Below are positions 24,501 through 38,800 of a stretch of DNA of 64,000 nt, one piece after another. Numbering within the stretch: position 1 is the stretch's first letter; every line of letters begins with the position of its first letter. The DNA lies in contig JAWDGP010005686.1 of the NCBI GenBank assembly GCA_033675545.1, positions 476,001 to 540,000 of the forward strand. The letters are read 5' to 3'. This DNA comes from Elysia crispata. Taxonomy: Eukaryota; Mollusca; Gastropoda; Plakobranchidae. The notes under the pieces are model-generated. The model was not told where the DNA came from. It searched no databases and saw only the letters and a program-made list of their open reading frames with translations. A program made the translations under genes and the position numbers.

Positions 24501-27500
24501 TACAAAACCGTGCTACTTCAACAAATGGGAAATGTACTAAGAGTAATATAATACCTTTTTTGAGAGAATGTAGGAATGTAAACAATAAAATTGACCATTG
24601 TGACTTTTTATAATTGTTTTAATACATTGACAGCTGCCACCTTACCCCTGTTGTTATAGTCAATCTCCCCTATTGCTTGTTTTGTCTGGAAAGTGGGCTT
24701 AAGCATGAAGACATTGTCTGGGTCAATAAGATCCAAATCAACCTATAAAAAATACAAATTGTTTGGATGAAAATTTGGATGAAACTGTCCCATTTTTGAG
24801 ATAGTTTCTGGATTGCAGTTGGCGTTAAGATTATTTTTGTCCATTACAGCATGATCATCAGTCTTCTATTTCTGAAGAATGAACTGCAAAATAAAGCCCA
24901 AAGTTTTTGCGGTTGAATATAAGAGTGATGTATATTTAAAAAACACGCAGAGAAAAGAAATATGATAAGGTGCATTTCATCAATACTCAATTCTATTTCA
25001 AAATGAATTTCAAACAAAAATAGGAGAGGTTGCATGATGTTTTGATTAGAATTTACCATTTTCAGACACCTAAGGCTTGTTGAAGCATCATTTCAAGGTT
25101 AAAATCCAGATGAGATGTGTTTTCTTGATGCTAAAAATTGCTCCACATGTATTATCTTGCAAACTAATCAAACCAATTCCGTATACTCTTGATTGATTAT
25201 TTAAAAACAGGAATTATTCAATACCAGTATTTTCATTAGCATTTTATTTTCCTGGCCCTACTCACTTTGCTTGGAAGTGTCCCATCATTTACTAGCTCAA
25301 AGGGTAGTGACTCTGAACGACCAATAAGGATGCGCTTAAAGAGCAGCAAAGGCTGACCTCTCTTGTTACGCACAGTTGGCTTGGCCACATTGATGCGCGG
25401 CAGGTTACCTTCCCCAGAGACTTCGAAGGTGAGTGATTTACCACGAGCCTGGTTTGGCGTGACTCCTTCAATTGCTGCCTCAAAGATTGCACTGTATGCC
25501 TGGAGGAATATTTGACATTATAATCAGGGAGGGAAGATTTGACAACATTAAATTTTTATATTTTATTCCAATTAGAATTTATTCACTTCTCCATTTGCCG
25601 TGTTTAAAACATAACAAAATATTTCCATAACAGTCAACTTATGAGTGTTTAACATAGGTTAGTTAGCACTTTGTTTATTTCATTGCCACTGATATCAGTG
25701 TTAAAGAGAAAAGTGGATGAAACATGGTAAATCAAAGGTAGAATTGAAGTTTACAAATCCATCTTCTTTTGCATTTCAAAGATAATAAATTTTCTAAAAG
25801 ATCATGATTGATTTTCACAACTCTAAAAAAAATTACAAGCTTTCCTCATAGGCAGGGTTTATTCTTTTTACCTGCATAGATGGTGGAGTGAAGGTAACAG
25901 TAGCATACATATGGCTGTGGTTTGGAATTTGCATTCGAGGAGGGTCTAAATCAAAAACCTCTGGAGTCCTTGGTGCTCCTTTCTGTGTGACTGGTTTCAG
26001 GGTAAACACCACATCACAAGGTACCTGCATATAGCAAAGAGTTAAAAAACTTGAGATTTTAAAACAATGACCTAATAAAGTAATGTAATTTTGTAATAAT
26101 ATAAAAAAAGAGTGGTATTCTATCTTGCTAAAACGAAAACTGATTTTAAGACATTTGACATGAAACCTTCCCCAAAAAAACATCGAAATCTAATATTGGT
26201 TCTTCTATTTGCTGTTGATTTCACCATATGCACCTTTTCCTTACAGCTCTCCTTTCATCCTCTTTCTGAAACTTTCTTTCATAGCTGTGCCCCTTTTCTT
26301 TTCCCCATTATTATCCATATATCTATTTAATGGGTTTACTGTCTCTCTATCACCATTTCCCTCACTTTCTCTTTTCATGTCTGTGTATTTGGGTCTATCT
26401 ACCTCAGTCTTTATCTCTTTACCTACAAGTGCCTCCCTTTCCCCTCCCTCTCTCTTTTTTTGTTTCTGAGCCTGTTTTTTCTATCTGTCCATCCTTTCTT
26501 CCCTTCTTTTTCCCTTTTATTTGAATGCATCTGTGTCTACCTGTCTGTCTGTCTGTCTCTCTCTCTGTCTTTGTCTGTCTGTCTCCCTCTCTTTTTCTTT
26601 TACAACTTTCAATATAAGCCCTGTCAGTTGATTTATTTAACTCACCTTGTTGGTATTAGAAATCTTAAACCTGGCCTTAGCCTTTCTCCCCACGATGACA
26701 TTATTGAAGACAAATTTCCTCTCCTCTTCACCAAACACGCCTCCCACCTCAGCTGAGCACTGGTTGGTGTGCTGCCACACTGAAAGGTTCTTGCAAACCC
26801 TATGCTCTTCAAAAATTGAGCCAATGTCATCTACGTTGATAGTAGGGATACATGCCTCAGCTACAAGGCGATACGGGACACCACCTTTGTAGGTTGCTGG
26901 ATCCCGTTCAGTGATATCAATGCTTATGTCCTGCAGAATAACAAACACAGAAGCAGAGTTAAAGTTTAAGCTCAATAATTAGAATAACAAAATTAATTAC
27001 AGTTGATTTTCATCCCTTGAGACATCAAGGCATTTGTTATGTTCATATATCAAATTGTTATGTTCATATATCAAAAAATCAAAGTAAAGAAAACACAAAA
27101 TTAATCTCTAACTTATCCAATTAGAAAGAGACATAAAAATTCACAGAGAAGAGCTTAAAAGTAAAAATAAGACAAATGTATAACTTGCCTGGATCTCCTT
27201 GCCCTGATTCTCTCCAACACAGTCAACAGTAATGACCTGGTTACCATTTGGTAAAATGATACCAAAGGCAGGGAAGATGGTAAACATTCCGAGTGTCAGC
27301 TTGGACTGGCCACTCCCACCAGCATCTTGTCTGATATAAAAAAAAATATGCATACATGATCAAATTTCTGAGTTACAATGACAAAGAGGATTTTAGCCAC
27401 AGATGTAACCCTTTCATGATATATATAGAAGCAATTTGAATTTCGCAATGATTATAATAGGAAACCTATTTTTCATTAGCAATATAATACTGCTCAAAAC

Positions 27501-30500
27501 TGTTACAGGCTAAAGGGCAGAAGTTTTTTAAATTTTTTTTTTTAATTATTGATAAAATGAGTTCATAAAAATGCCAAAAAAATATTTACTTATTCTTTGT
27601 AACTATTGGACTTTTAATAACATTTAAGAATATTGAATAACTTCCATACTGACAAGGAAATACTGAACAAAATTTTTCATTTTGGCTTTAAGCTTGCAAT
27701 CTTATAATAAGAACTCCAATCAGAAAATCAAGATGAAGTTGAATATTAAATAGCAATATAAAAATGAAAGCATATTTACATTCAATGATTTTCTTTTTTT
27801 TTATTTTTACATTTTGACGATCGGATGGGATTATTAATTTTTACAGACCTTGTAAACTATATTGCCTCTGGCTAAATATGATAAAAGAAATTCCATTGGT
27901 TGTAAAAATTTTGAGGATCATACTCACAAATATGAAAAAGGGGTTAAACAATACAGTAAGCTAGAAAAAAGGCTTGTATGCGGGTAAGAGGACAAAACAG
28001 TAAAAGACCTATATATTTTTAGGTATTAAAGACTGATCATACAGAGAAGTAAAAAGTGGTAACAGTTCCACAACAAACTTTCAATGTAAAATTTGAAGTT
28101 TTTACAATTTAATTTGAATTTAATACCCCCCCCAAAAATACTCAAATATAGTTTCAAAGCAATGCAAAACTGCCATACTTTGTTTGCATCATATTATTGT
28201 TGTTATTCACTTTATTCTTTCTGTCTGGTCCAATGGGCCCCTTGCTGAAATTGTGATAAAGAATAGATGACATGAAATTTATCCCCAAAGGCACTAAACG
28301 AGTTTGAACTGATCAATACTTGAGTTGCTACTCCCCTTCCCCCAATCCCACCCTAACACCTTTTCTACCAATCCCATTCTTCTTTGTAAATCCATTCAGG
28401 CTACATTTGTTGAAATATTTAAAGAATAATTATGTGTAAGTGAGTCCTGTTTTATTGACCTAATATTTGTAACTAGAGAAATATTGAAATAAAATGTGTG
28501 CTCCAGGTTAAATTTTTCCTTGAAAGTTCAGCCTCATTTCTAATTTTTTTTTTTTTTTTTTAGTTTGTCGCTTTTGCAAGTTCTCTCAATTACAAAAAGT
28601 AAAATTTTTGTGCATTCAATGCTGTCTTTGTGGTGGCAGCTGCAATACAGCAGAAGTACAATAGCTGAAACTTTATATAATGTGAAACAATAAGAAACGC
28701 CAATTAAATTTACACATGATTTATATCAATCACTTATTTAAAGATATTTTTACCATAGGAAGTTGAAATTTCTTTTGTAACATTAATGCTTATGTTATAA
28801 ATCTTTGTCCCCTCATACACTGTGGAAACAAATCAGTCCATAAATAAATAATCAATGAAATAATCAATAAAACAGAATTTTATAGTGTTACATTAAATAA
28901 AAAGATAAAATATAAAAGACCTGAATCTACACTTCGATCAATAAAAAAGGAATTAAAGATTTGTAAAACATAAATTGAAAACAACTAAAGCCTGCTGGTA
29001 GTACTGAAGTGCACACTGGTGTTACACTAGTGAACACGGTGTTGAGAATAGCTGTTGATGATTGATCATTCATTCAATGGTAGCTGAGATACAAACAGCA
29101 ACAAAAAATTATAATTTGTTTTTAAAAACAGTGGGTGGTCCAGGAATTTTAACAAAGCAAAAGATTGAAGTCATATGTAAAGCTACTCTCAAGATATTTA
29201 CGACTTGGATTTGTATTAATTGCTTTTCACAAACTATGTGATAACAACATAATCCATTAAACAAGGGAAAAGAGTGATCGGTCAGTATACACAATATCAA
29301 AGATGGAAAGCAAAGAGATGCTTCTTTGCATTAACCCCCACCCAAAAAAAAAAAAAATAACCCTACAATCTGTTGAAGTGTAAAAAGAAACTAAAATTAA
29401 TAGTTTACAGCACTCATACACTCAAAATGTCGCTAACAAATCTTTTTTCATTTTTGATAAAAAATGTAAAATCACAGAGGAAAAGAAAAGGATATATTCA
29501 TTGAAAAAAATTAAGGAATGAATTGAAAAAAACTGCTGGATTTTCCACAATATCTAGGACCATTCTGACAAATGTAACAGACCTAGGTGACTTTTTAATC
29601 AAAGCAGTCAAGTTCATAACTCGGGCTGCAGAGCTTTCAAAACTACGCTTGCTTGAGATTGGAGGTTTGCAGGCAAAGACAAGGATATGTATAGGTATAT
29701 AATTGTTTTATATATCAGAAAATGATAAACATTTATGAACAAAACTAAGAAAGTGTGTCTCAAGTGACAAGACAAAAAATACATTATTTTACTTTACAGG
29801 ATTAGCTAAAATTTTGATAAAGGTAAGAACAGATGTTTATAAAACAACATCCTAGGGATTTAATGAATGCTTTGATTTCAACATCTTTAGTTGACAGAAA
29901 TAGCTTTTTATTTTGAGCTTCAGGTTTCAAGAATTGATGTATTATGATATTATCTGATCCTTTATAATGTTGTTGAGTAAAAAGAAGGCAGTTGAGAGAG
30001 GAAACAAGTTTGTTATTTTTAAGTTTTATAGTTAAAAAAAAATCCACAATCGGTTATTTTTTTGGATTGAGAGGCTATTTTACATCAAATTGATTAAAAA
30101 AAAAAAAAACAACCACCAGCAACACCGAAAAATAAACCCCTTAACTTAAACATTGTTGCCCTTTTTATAAAAACTATCATATTTCACTTTCTTGAAGTGT
30201 TGAAAACAAAAATTTATTGATGTTTTTTCTTGATCATAGCATTTATGCTCAAATCATCTTCAAAAACTTGAAAAGAACTAATTTAAATTAAGCAATTATA
30301 ATTGTTAAATCATCTTTTTATTTCAAACGGATATAATTTGCAAAAGTTTGTGGATTGAAAACTAATTAGCTACTCCAACATTTTGAAGAGGTAAATCTTG
30401 ATTTTAACTTTTGACTATTTTAAAGAATGCAAAACAATATATATTCATATCTCACCTCACAGAATCAGCCTTTTTAGGTTTTACTGATGGAGCTGAACTT

Positions 30501-32782
30501 GAATCATCACGGGACTTGCTATTTTTGTCTCCTTTCACAGCCCTACAATTTTAAAAATGAAAACAATGTAAGGTAAGTGCAGAAAAGACTTATTGGAGCC
30601 TTGACTACAACTTGTCTTGACATTTGTATGAAGATCATTTCTACCTATCATAAACTGTAACAATTTTTCGCAGTATCAATCAAGTGATAAAAAAAAAATC
30701 TGTTTCTTGATAGGAGTATTTCAAATGAGCTTGGGATTTTAAGAATGGGCTGTTTTGAAACACATTTTATATTTAAATGAAGAAATACATTTTGAATGTC
30801 TTAGATTTATAATTTACTTGAAGAGACACAAAAGAACACTGTGATGGAATGTGCAATATGACCTGAAGTGATGAAAAGGCATATCAGTACTTTCACTAGG
30901 TGTATGAAACAATGATAGCATTGTTGCTGCCAATCTGTGCACAGTACAAATGTTAATTCATTCTGTAAAGTACATGTTTGTTTATGACTTAAAAATATAT
31001 TGACACTAACGGTCATATTTCTATTTGCAAAGATCTCTAAAATGCAACATTGAAATTGACGGTAGATTCAGGTTGTCCCGATTGTATATCTCTTATGCAT
31101 TCTCAAAACTTTCATCCATTCTGTGTTACTTACGGTCTATTCTGTCTGATGCTTGTTTGAGCATTAGGCTCCTTCTCTTTCTTTGTGATGGTATATTTAA
31201 AATCAAACTCCCCTTTGTTCTCAATGGTAAAAGTTCGAGTTTTCTTGCTGTTGACTAGCAAAGATCCGAAATTGATGTCATTTGTTGGGCTTATGTTAAA
31301 CCTGACAAAGAAAAGCAAGGAAACTTCATGTATAGTTTTAAAAAGCCATTAATATTTCAAAAGGTGATATGAAAATGAAAATAAAGTACAAAATTGCAAA
31401 TGATAAATTTAGCACATTTCATACGATGCATGAAAACGATATGCAAAATATGTTGCAGTATGAAACTCACTTGCTGAAGACAGCCTTAACAGAAACCTTG
31501 ACTGGAATGCTAGCAATAGTCTCTCCTTGATCACCCAAATTCGGTTCAATAACTTGGCATTTCAGGATAGGCACATCTTTAACAGTGACCTCCCGGGAAG
31601 ACTTGAAGATTACCTGCACCTGAGAACATTATTATGCATTTTTGGAATTGAGTGCACCTGACTACATTAATATAAATTGTGGAGCTTAATGTTTCCACTC
31701 ATATAGTGTTCATTTAATTTTAGAAATATTAATTTTGAAAATAAACATGTAAGCACATTAATGTGAAATTCAGCAATAAATGGTGCATTCAAGTTTTGCT
31801 GAAAAAATTGTACAGGTGAATAAGCAGAGCATACTTTTATCTTCCTTCTTGACACCAAAGAGAAAAGACAAGCACACAAAAGGAAAAAAAATTGCAAAAA
31901 ATTAACACAGATATCTTTAGAATTTGTTTAAAAAAATTATATTAACAGAAAACTCTACTAAATTAATTACAAGGAAAAAATTAGACTCTTCAATAAGAAG
32001 TCACTAAAAAAAACTGCAGCATGAAAAGGAATCTATGGGAGAGTTTATCAATAAAGGGCCTTGAACTTTAAAAAAGAACTGTTCTTAATTTTTAAATATC
32101 TTTGTCTGGCTGTCTTTTCCATTTTTTAAATTTCAAGATGAACTTCAACTTTTTACATTGAAAATAGCATCAATTGAATATGGCTTGAACATTTTAAGGT
32201 AATTAGGCTTTACTCTAGGGAAGAGTAAATAAAAAATTTTGCATGGAGTTGGAGATAGATCAAACTTAATATATGGCTGTATACCTAATTGAAAAAGCCA
32301 TTATTCCAAAAATATTACAGGCACCATCCATACATCAAGCCCTTCATTAAAAAAAGAATGTTGGTTAAAATACAATTATTTTAACATATGTGCTCCAAAC
32401 TTGGTAAAGCCTGATAACCCAAGCTTGTACCTTTTCTTGTCCTCTGACTAACCTGCGTGGGCCTATCCAGAGGACTCAGTTTTCCATTGTTAGGGATTAC
32501 AGAGAACAGAGACGTCACATCAGGATTCCTGGGGTCCACGTTCTCAAGCAGGAAACTGTAAAGAATTTTGTCATCATTTTAAGTTAGTGATTGTTTACAA
32601 ATATACACAATTTCTGCGTTTCTACCTTTTTTTTTCTCAAATCTCATTGCTTCTTTAATTTGAATCAGAACAAAACATTTAACATTACCTAAATATGAAT
32701 TCATTGTACAAAATGATGATGTAGCTTAGATAAAATAAGGAATAAATTTAAAACTAGTGAAGCATAATTAAATTCATAAAAG

Positions 32783-32879
<97 letters not shown>

Positions 32880-35800
32880 GACAGACAGACAGACAGACAG
32901 AGACAGAGAGAGAGACAAATCCAAATAGAAAAGCAAAAACACCACACTTGGAGGACAACTTGGTAATTATAAAGGATCCAAAAAGGACGCGTGTGTGTCT
33001 GTAAATAGTGTGAAACAAGGTTTAAAAAGAAACCGGCACACCACTTTATAACTACGGGACTAAAAAAAGAAACAACACGAGTATAGATTAAACATAAAAA
33101 CGTTTCGCCTTTATTGGAGAGAGAGACAGACAGAGAGACAGACAGAGAGGAAGGGAGAGAAAGAAACAAAAGGATCAATAAATCCCAGTTTTGCCCAAAT
33201 GGAAAATTTTAGCGAACAACTATACCTGGATTTATATAAATATTCAATGGTATTTTACATATATGTAATATATGTACCTTAAAAAAAGTTATGATTTTTT
33301 TCCAACATTTGAACATGTAGAAGATATAAAAAAAATTTCTTATTACTATTTCCACATTTGAAATCACTTTTTTTTCATGACTTTTATATATTTATCTTTG
33401 AGCGTTGAGATAGTCTCACTACTTTTGACCATGTAGGTCTCTCAACTAAACCATGATTTATTGTGTTGGCAAAGCAAAGCTCAGTTTAAATTAACTTAAA
33501 TTTGACTCTAGACTAATTAATTTCAAAACAGACCCCAAGTCATTTCTGTTATGCTGAATCAATCTCATGGCCAAAATCAAACATGGTTTTTAACATTGTT
33601 TTTTTTTTTTTGCAAACTTGAAGTTCAAATATAACAAAGTTTACAAATTTTCTAACAGACTAAATTATCTTTGCATGTTATTTTGGGTTAACATTTACAA
33701 ATAGCATTTAATTTGAATAAACAAAAAAAAAACATAAAAAGCTCAAGCGACAGAATTAAGTTCATTATACAGTTACTAATAATTTTGTAACATACAACAT
33801 AATGAGTGTTTTTTCATTGTCATTTATTTTTTTTTTTTGGTTTTGATGGACAATATGAATATTTTATTGCACACAATTTTGAAGTTCATGTTCTTTAGTT
33901 ATGAAGACATTATTATTGAAAACTCCAAATAAATAATTAAATATATTCTATAGTAAAACTTTATTTTTACCATTCTTCTTCTTCTTCTTCTTCTTACTAT
34001 TATTATTATTATTATTATTGTTATTATGGCTATTATTGTTGTTGCTACTGCAGTGTTGTTCATGTTGCTGTTGTTGTTACTGTTTTTATTTTTTCTATAA
34101 ATATTTTCTTATAATTATTATTACATCTATTATTGTAAAAGTTCATCCAAGCCAGCAGGAAAGTCTCCCTACTTGAATCACCTACTGTTTGAAGATGAGC
34201 ATGACCATGTGGCTTAGTGTCTGGTTTTGTTGAAAAAAGTGATTAGTACTGTATGAAAGTGCTACTTATCCATGCCAATTTTTTTGTCTTTTATTGCAAT
34301 TTTACATCTTTTGTCCTATTTATAGGTCTTCAGTTGGACATAGGTTTGTGATTGCTTTTTCTATTTGTTTCTTTATTAATCACTTGTATTTTCAGGTCCT
34401 TAGGCTTAGCTTCATCTGCTCCGGCCTTTATTATTGTTTCACTGACTACTATGTTACAGTAGTTATGCAGTCATGGTTTAAGAGTTCTCAGCTTTTAGAG
34501 AAAGGCGTTCAATTTTCCAATCATGACTTGACCAATTGTGAATTTAAACCTTGGAAAAGTGGAAAAGGTCCTTCCCACAGATATTCCCACACCACTTAGA
34601 TGTTAGATAAATACCCAGTTAAAGGCAATGAAAGATCTTGTCAGTATTCTATTGAGCGTTTCTAATAACTACTCTTTTGTAAGTTTCAGAAAGGCATATT
34701 GCTTGATTATGGCTTATTGAGAGCCTTTGGAAAGATGTTTGAACATATTAGAGGGAAAATATTATTTAAAGATATTAATATTAATTATGATTAATAATGT
34801 TATTCTTATCACCAATCTCATCATTACTATTACTTATAGTTATCATCAAACTTTTCTTTTATCATGCTATTTCTACCAATCATCAAAAGAAAAAATCTTC
34901 TTACTTGTAAGCAATCTCATATTTTCCCTTGTTTTTAAGAGTGCAAGTCTGTTTGGTCTCTTCATTCACTTTTATTGTCCCAAAGTCAAGGCCTCCATCA
35001 GTTCCTACAGAAAGCAAAAAATACAATTAGAAAGATATTGGACTACAGTAATAATAAAAAATAATGCAACAGGGGAAAAAAAAGAAAAAAAATATGAAAC
35101 AGACTGAAAAAAACATTTTGGAACCTACCATGTTATCACAAGTTCTAAAGTTGTATGACAAGCTCTCATACTGTGAAACATACATTTGCTCAAAAGCAAT
35201 TATGTTTTAATGCTTTTTTAGCATTCCTATATCTTTTGAAAACCACATGGATAAAAATAGAAATTATAACTTTCATCTTAATTGTTCATTTCCTATCATA
35301 AAAAACAACTTACAAATGCTCATCATGACTACAAAATTGAATCAATAGAGAGCAAACGCAGAAATAAAACTGATCCATTTCAACTAAAAAAGTTTTTTCA
35401 ATAGTTTAAAGTCTGTGAATTCATATATAATGTAATCAAGGTCTGCAACACTGAAAATGAGTAAGAATAAAAAAAGACTGAACATGTGAACATTTTTCTT
35501 AAAAATATAAGACATATATAATGTCGCAAAAGAAGACAGATTATATTTTTAACTTGTAAAAGCTTTAATGCATGAAACTAAAACATGAAATGTCACTTAC
35601 TTTTAAAATAAAATGATTAATAAAAAAAGAATGATTTAGTGCATAATCAACTACTTTGTCTGTGTAAAGTGACCACATCAAACCATTTGATGTTTGTATT
35701 TTAAATGATTCCAAAATATGTCTGCTAAGCAAGTTTCTTTCGAGCAAGAAAATCTATGAGAATGCCATGGCAATAATCTAAATTTACATTCTCAACTGAA

Positions 35801-38800
35801 AACAAAATCCAAAACCAACGCAATGGAAAAAACAGATTGCAGGAGCAAAAAAAGACAACTTCAGGGTTTATGTATAGATCAAACCCTTTTCAGATCTAAC
35901 ACTATAGTGGGAAGCTGTGAGTAAGGTCAGTATTTGAGAAAGTCAGTACCATAACCTGATTGCTCACACTTACCGTAAAATCTACTTTTCCACAAATTGA
36001 GCTCAAAATATGCTGCGACCATGTGACATTAGTACCGAGCTTATCCTGAATTTTGATCCCACAATAGTGATGGATCTCGGTATTGAACATACTTCAAATT
36101 TATGCAATACGTGAACAAAAATAAGAGGAATTGAAAAAACTATGTAAAACATTGTTTATAGAGTCTCATAGTCTCAAGCGAAGACAAGTACCGACGTCTT
36201 GTGGATTCTTGAGACTGAAGGTAGGATACACTATTTCTCCCTTTTTCTTTGGTGGAGTTTTTGAACGTTCCGCATTAATAGTTTCCCTGCTAGCCTTTTC
36301 CTTTTTGTCCAATTTTTCATCCTTTTTCTTTTTGATGTTGTGCACCACTGTACCAACAAATATGCAATATTAGAGAAATGTACAAAAATCTTTTCACAGA
36401 CCATGTTTAAAGATGAAAAAAAAGGAAATGGGCGAGTGTGATTGATAAAAACAATGCTGAATAGTAAATTAAAAAAAAAAAAAGCTGGAGAGAAATATGA
36501 CTACAAGATAATGTTTTCAATTTGAATTACTTTATCCAAACTGTGAAACAAATATCTTGAATTTCTTTCATTCTGCAAACAAAATCATTAAGGTAAACAT
36601 GAAAAAGTAAATCTTAAATATAATATCAAGCTATGATTCTGATAAAGAACAAATAAAAAATTGATAGGCATTCCAATTTCCAAATCAATCACAGCAAATA
36701 AAAAACAATTAAGTCACAAAAAAGGCCTAGTACATCTATTATGCAGACATGATCGGTTTTGCTCTCATCATGAGCACATGAAAAATTGGAATGAAAAAGA
36801 AAAGCTTAAACCATTAAAAAAAGGTATTTTGAATGACTATTCCGGATTTCAATAAATTTCAACAAATATAAAAGTGAGTTGGTCAATATTTGCAGAGGCA
36901 TAGAAATCAAATGAGCGGTTGAATACTCATAAAGAAAGGCATAATTACAGAACTGACTGTGTAAATACAATGGTGTCAGAGAAATTAGCAATTTTGTGAA
37001 CAAGCTAGTTGGTTGAAAAGAGTATTATTCTCAGGCTATATGGGGTGATATTTAAGGGGGTATTTGCAATCTCTGAATGACATATAAATATGATATGATG
37101 TGATGACACTGGTGCTGCATGCCAAAATGGTATAAGAGAAGGTAATAAATGTAGATTAATATTAAAACAAAGTACATGCATTGATAAAACACTGTTTTGA
37201 TCTTGCTAGATATAAATGATAGCCTTTAAAAACATGCAGCCGTTGTATTTATATACTCAATGCGTATTGAGGTGATATTGTGAGACATGGTTGATAAAAC
37301 GTTTTGTGGTATTTACATATCTTAGTGACCATAAATATCAATATAGGAATTGGAAGAAATATGAAATTTTTAGAGAACATTTTCAGAACAATCATAGGTT
37401 CAGTGAAAGCAGCTTACTCAGGCAAATACACACTGCAACTATCTCATTTTTTTGTCATTTGCTTGCTCTAAAACAAAAAAAATGTGAAAATTAACAAGTA
37501 TTAGAGAAAGACATAATATTCTCCAAAGCGTTTTCTGTCTCCACAAGACAAAAATATTTTTTTCTTATTGAAAAGGTGACTGGAATACTCAGGGTGAGGG
37601 TCTTTGTATTCATCTCATGCAATAAAGAAAAGAGCACATCTTTTCTTTGGTAATCTCACCGTCCACAATTTGTGCTTTACTGCTTGTAGGGCCAGTGAAC
37701 GTGGCCCATTTCCCATCTAAAGGGGAGCCAAGCTTACTGCTCGACTTGCCCCCTTGGCCAGCATTAAGTTTTGCTTTGGTGCCAACTATTACAGAGGATC
37801 TGCCTGCTTGGTTGGGACCTCTAGCCTCTGACATATATGCAGCTAGGCGTTTTGGTGGATCTGTATACAATGTGGATCCATCAAGCAGAATTGGTACATA
37901 TTATACATCAATGAGCTTTTATTAAGTAAAGTGTTGTCATGAGTAATGCGCTGTTTTTTTTTTTTATTTTATTACCTCATTTTTCTTATTTTGTTTATGA
38001 GAAAAAGAGAACTTTTGTCAGTGTGCTACTGTCACTTTTCATGTCATTATATTTTAAGATCCATACTTGTTTTCTTCCAACTTACAGATAATTTTAAGTA
38101 ACACAAAAAATTTACTCCAAGATGTAATAAAAACTTAAACCCTTGATATAACTGGTCAGGAACCCTCAAGAGAGTAAAATGCATAAAACTGTAAAAGATG
38201 AAAACTTGTAAGGCAAGTCCAAAAAATATTTAATTTACAATGAGAAAAGGGAAAAATATTGGTTACTTAAAAAAACAAATTCCTTTTACTTCAACATCAT
38301 GAACATTTGCTGTAAGTATGAAGGAGCACTCCTATTGTGACCAATAATAAAAATGAGTATAATTTAACACAAGAATCTGCAACTCCAGATCTAATATCTA
38401 TTTTATATCTTTAGGGCATCAGATAATCTAATTGAAAGTGCACTACAATCAGAATTTACAAGTTCCAGTATGAAATCCTGTAATGAGCTACCTGGTAGTT
38501 GAATATATAATCTACCAAGCCTTGCCTTTGGTCGAAAGAACCTAAAAATCTCTGGGACTATAAATATTCCAATGCTACTACACTTGGTTACTCCTTTTCT
38601 GCACACAGTATATTTGGCCCTGATTAGCAAACTGCATGAAGAGGGCCAAATTAAAAAAAAACGACAAAACAAATCAACTGGTAATGATTGAGGCTTTATA
38701 AGGATTTTGATGACATAAAAGTTTTCATTTTGAGTAGAGATCATTTATAACAAGCAAACATATATTTTTCAGCTACATATTTGGGTATTTAATATTTTTC

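Noticed and set aside
32701-33178. Overlapping minus-strand Leu/Ser-rich frames
   Set aside because: They translate the (AG)n microsatellite. The same applies to frames at 49849-50211, 54793-55317 and 60869-61228, except that the last region also contains the true exon 5 in another phase.
38403-38744. A 113-residue minus-strand frame with some LINE-like flavour
   Set aside because: I could not match it to any recognisable reverse-transcriptase or endonuclease motif, and it lacks splice sites in HYDIN phase.
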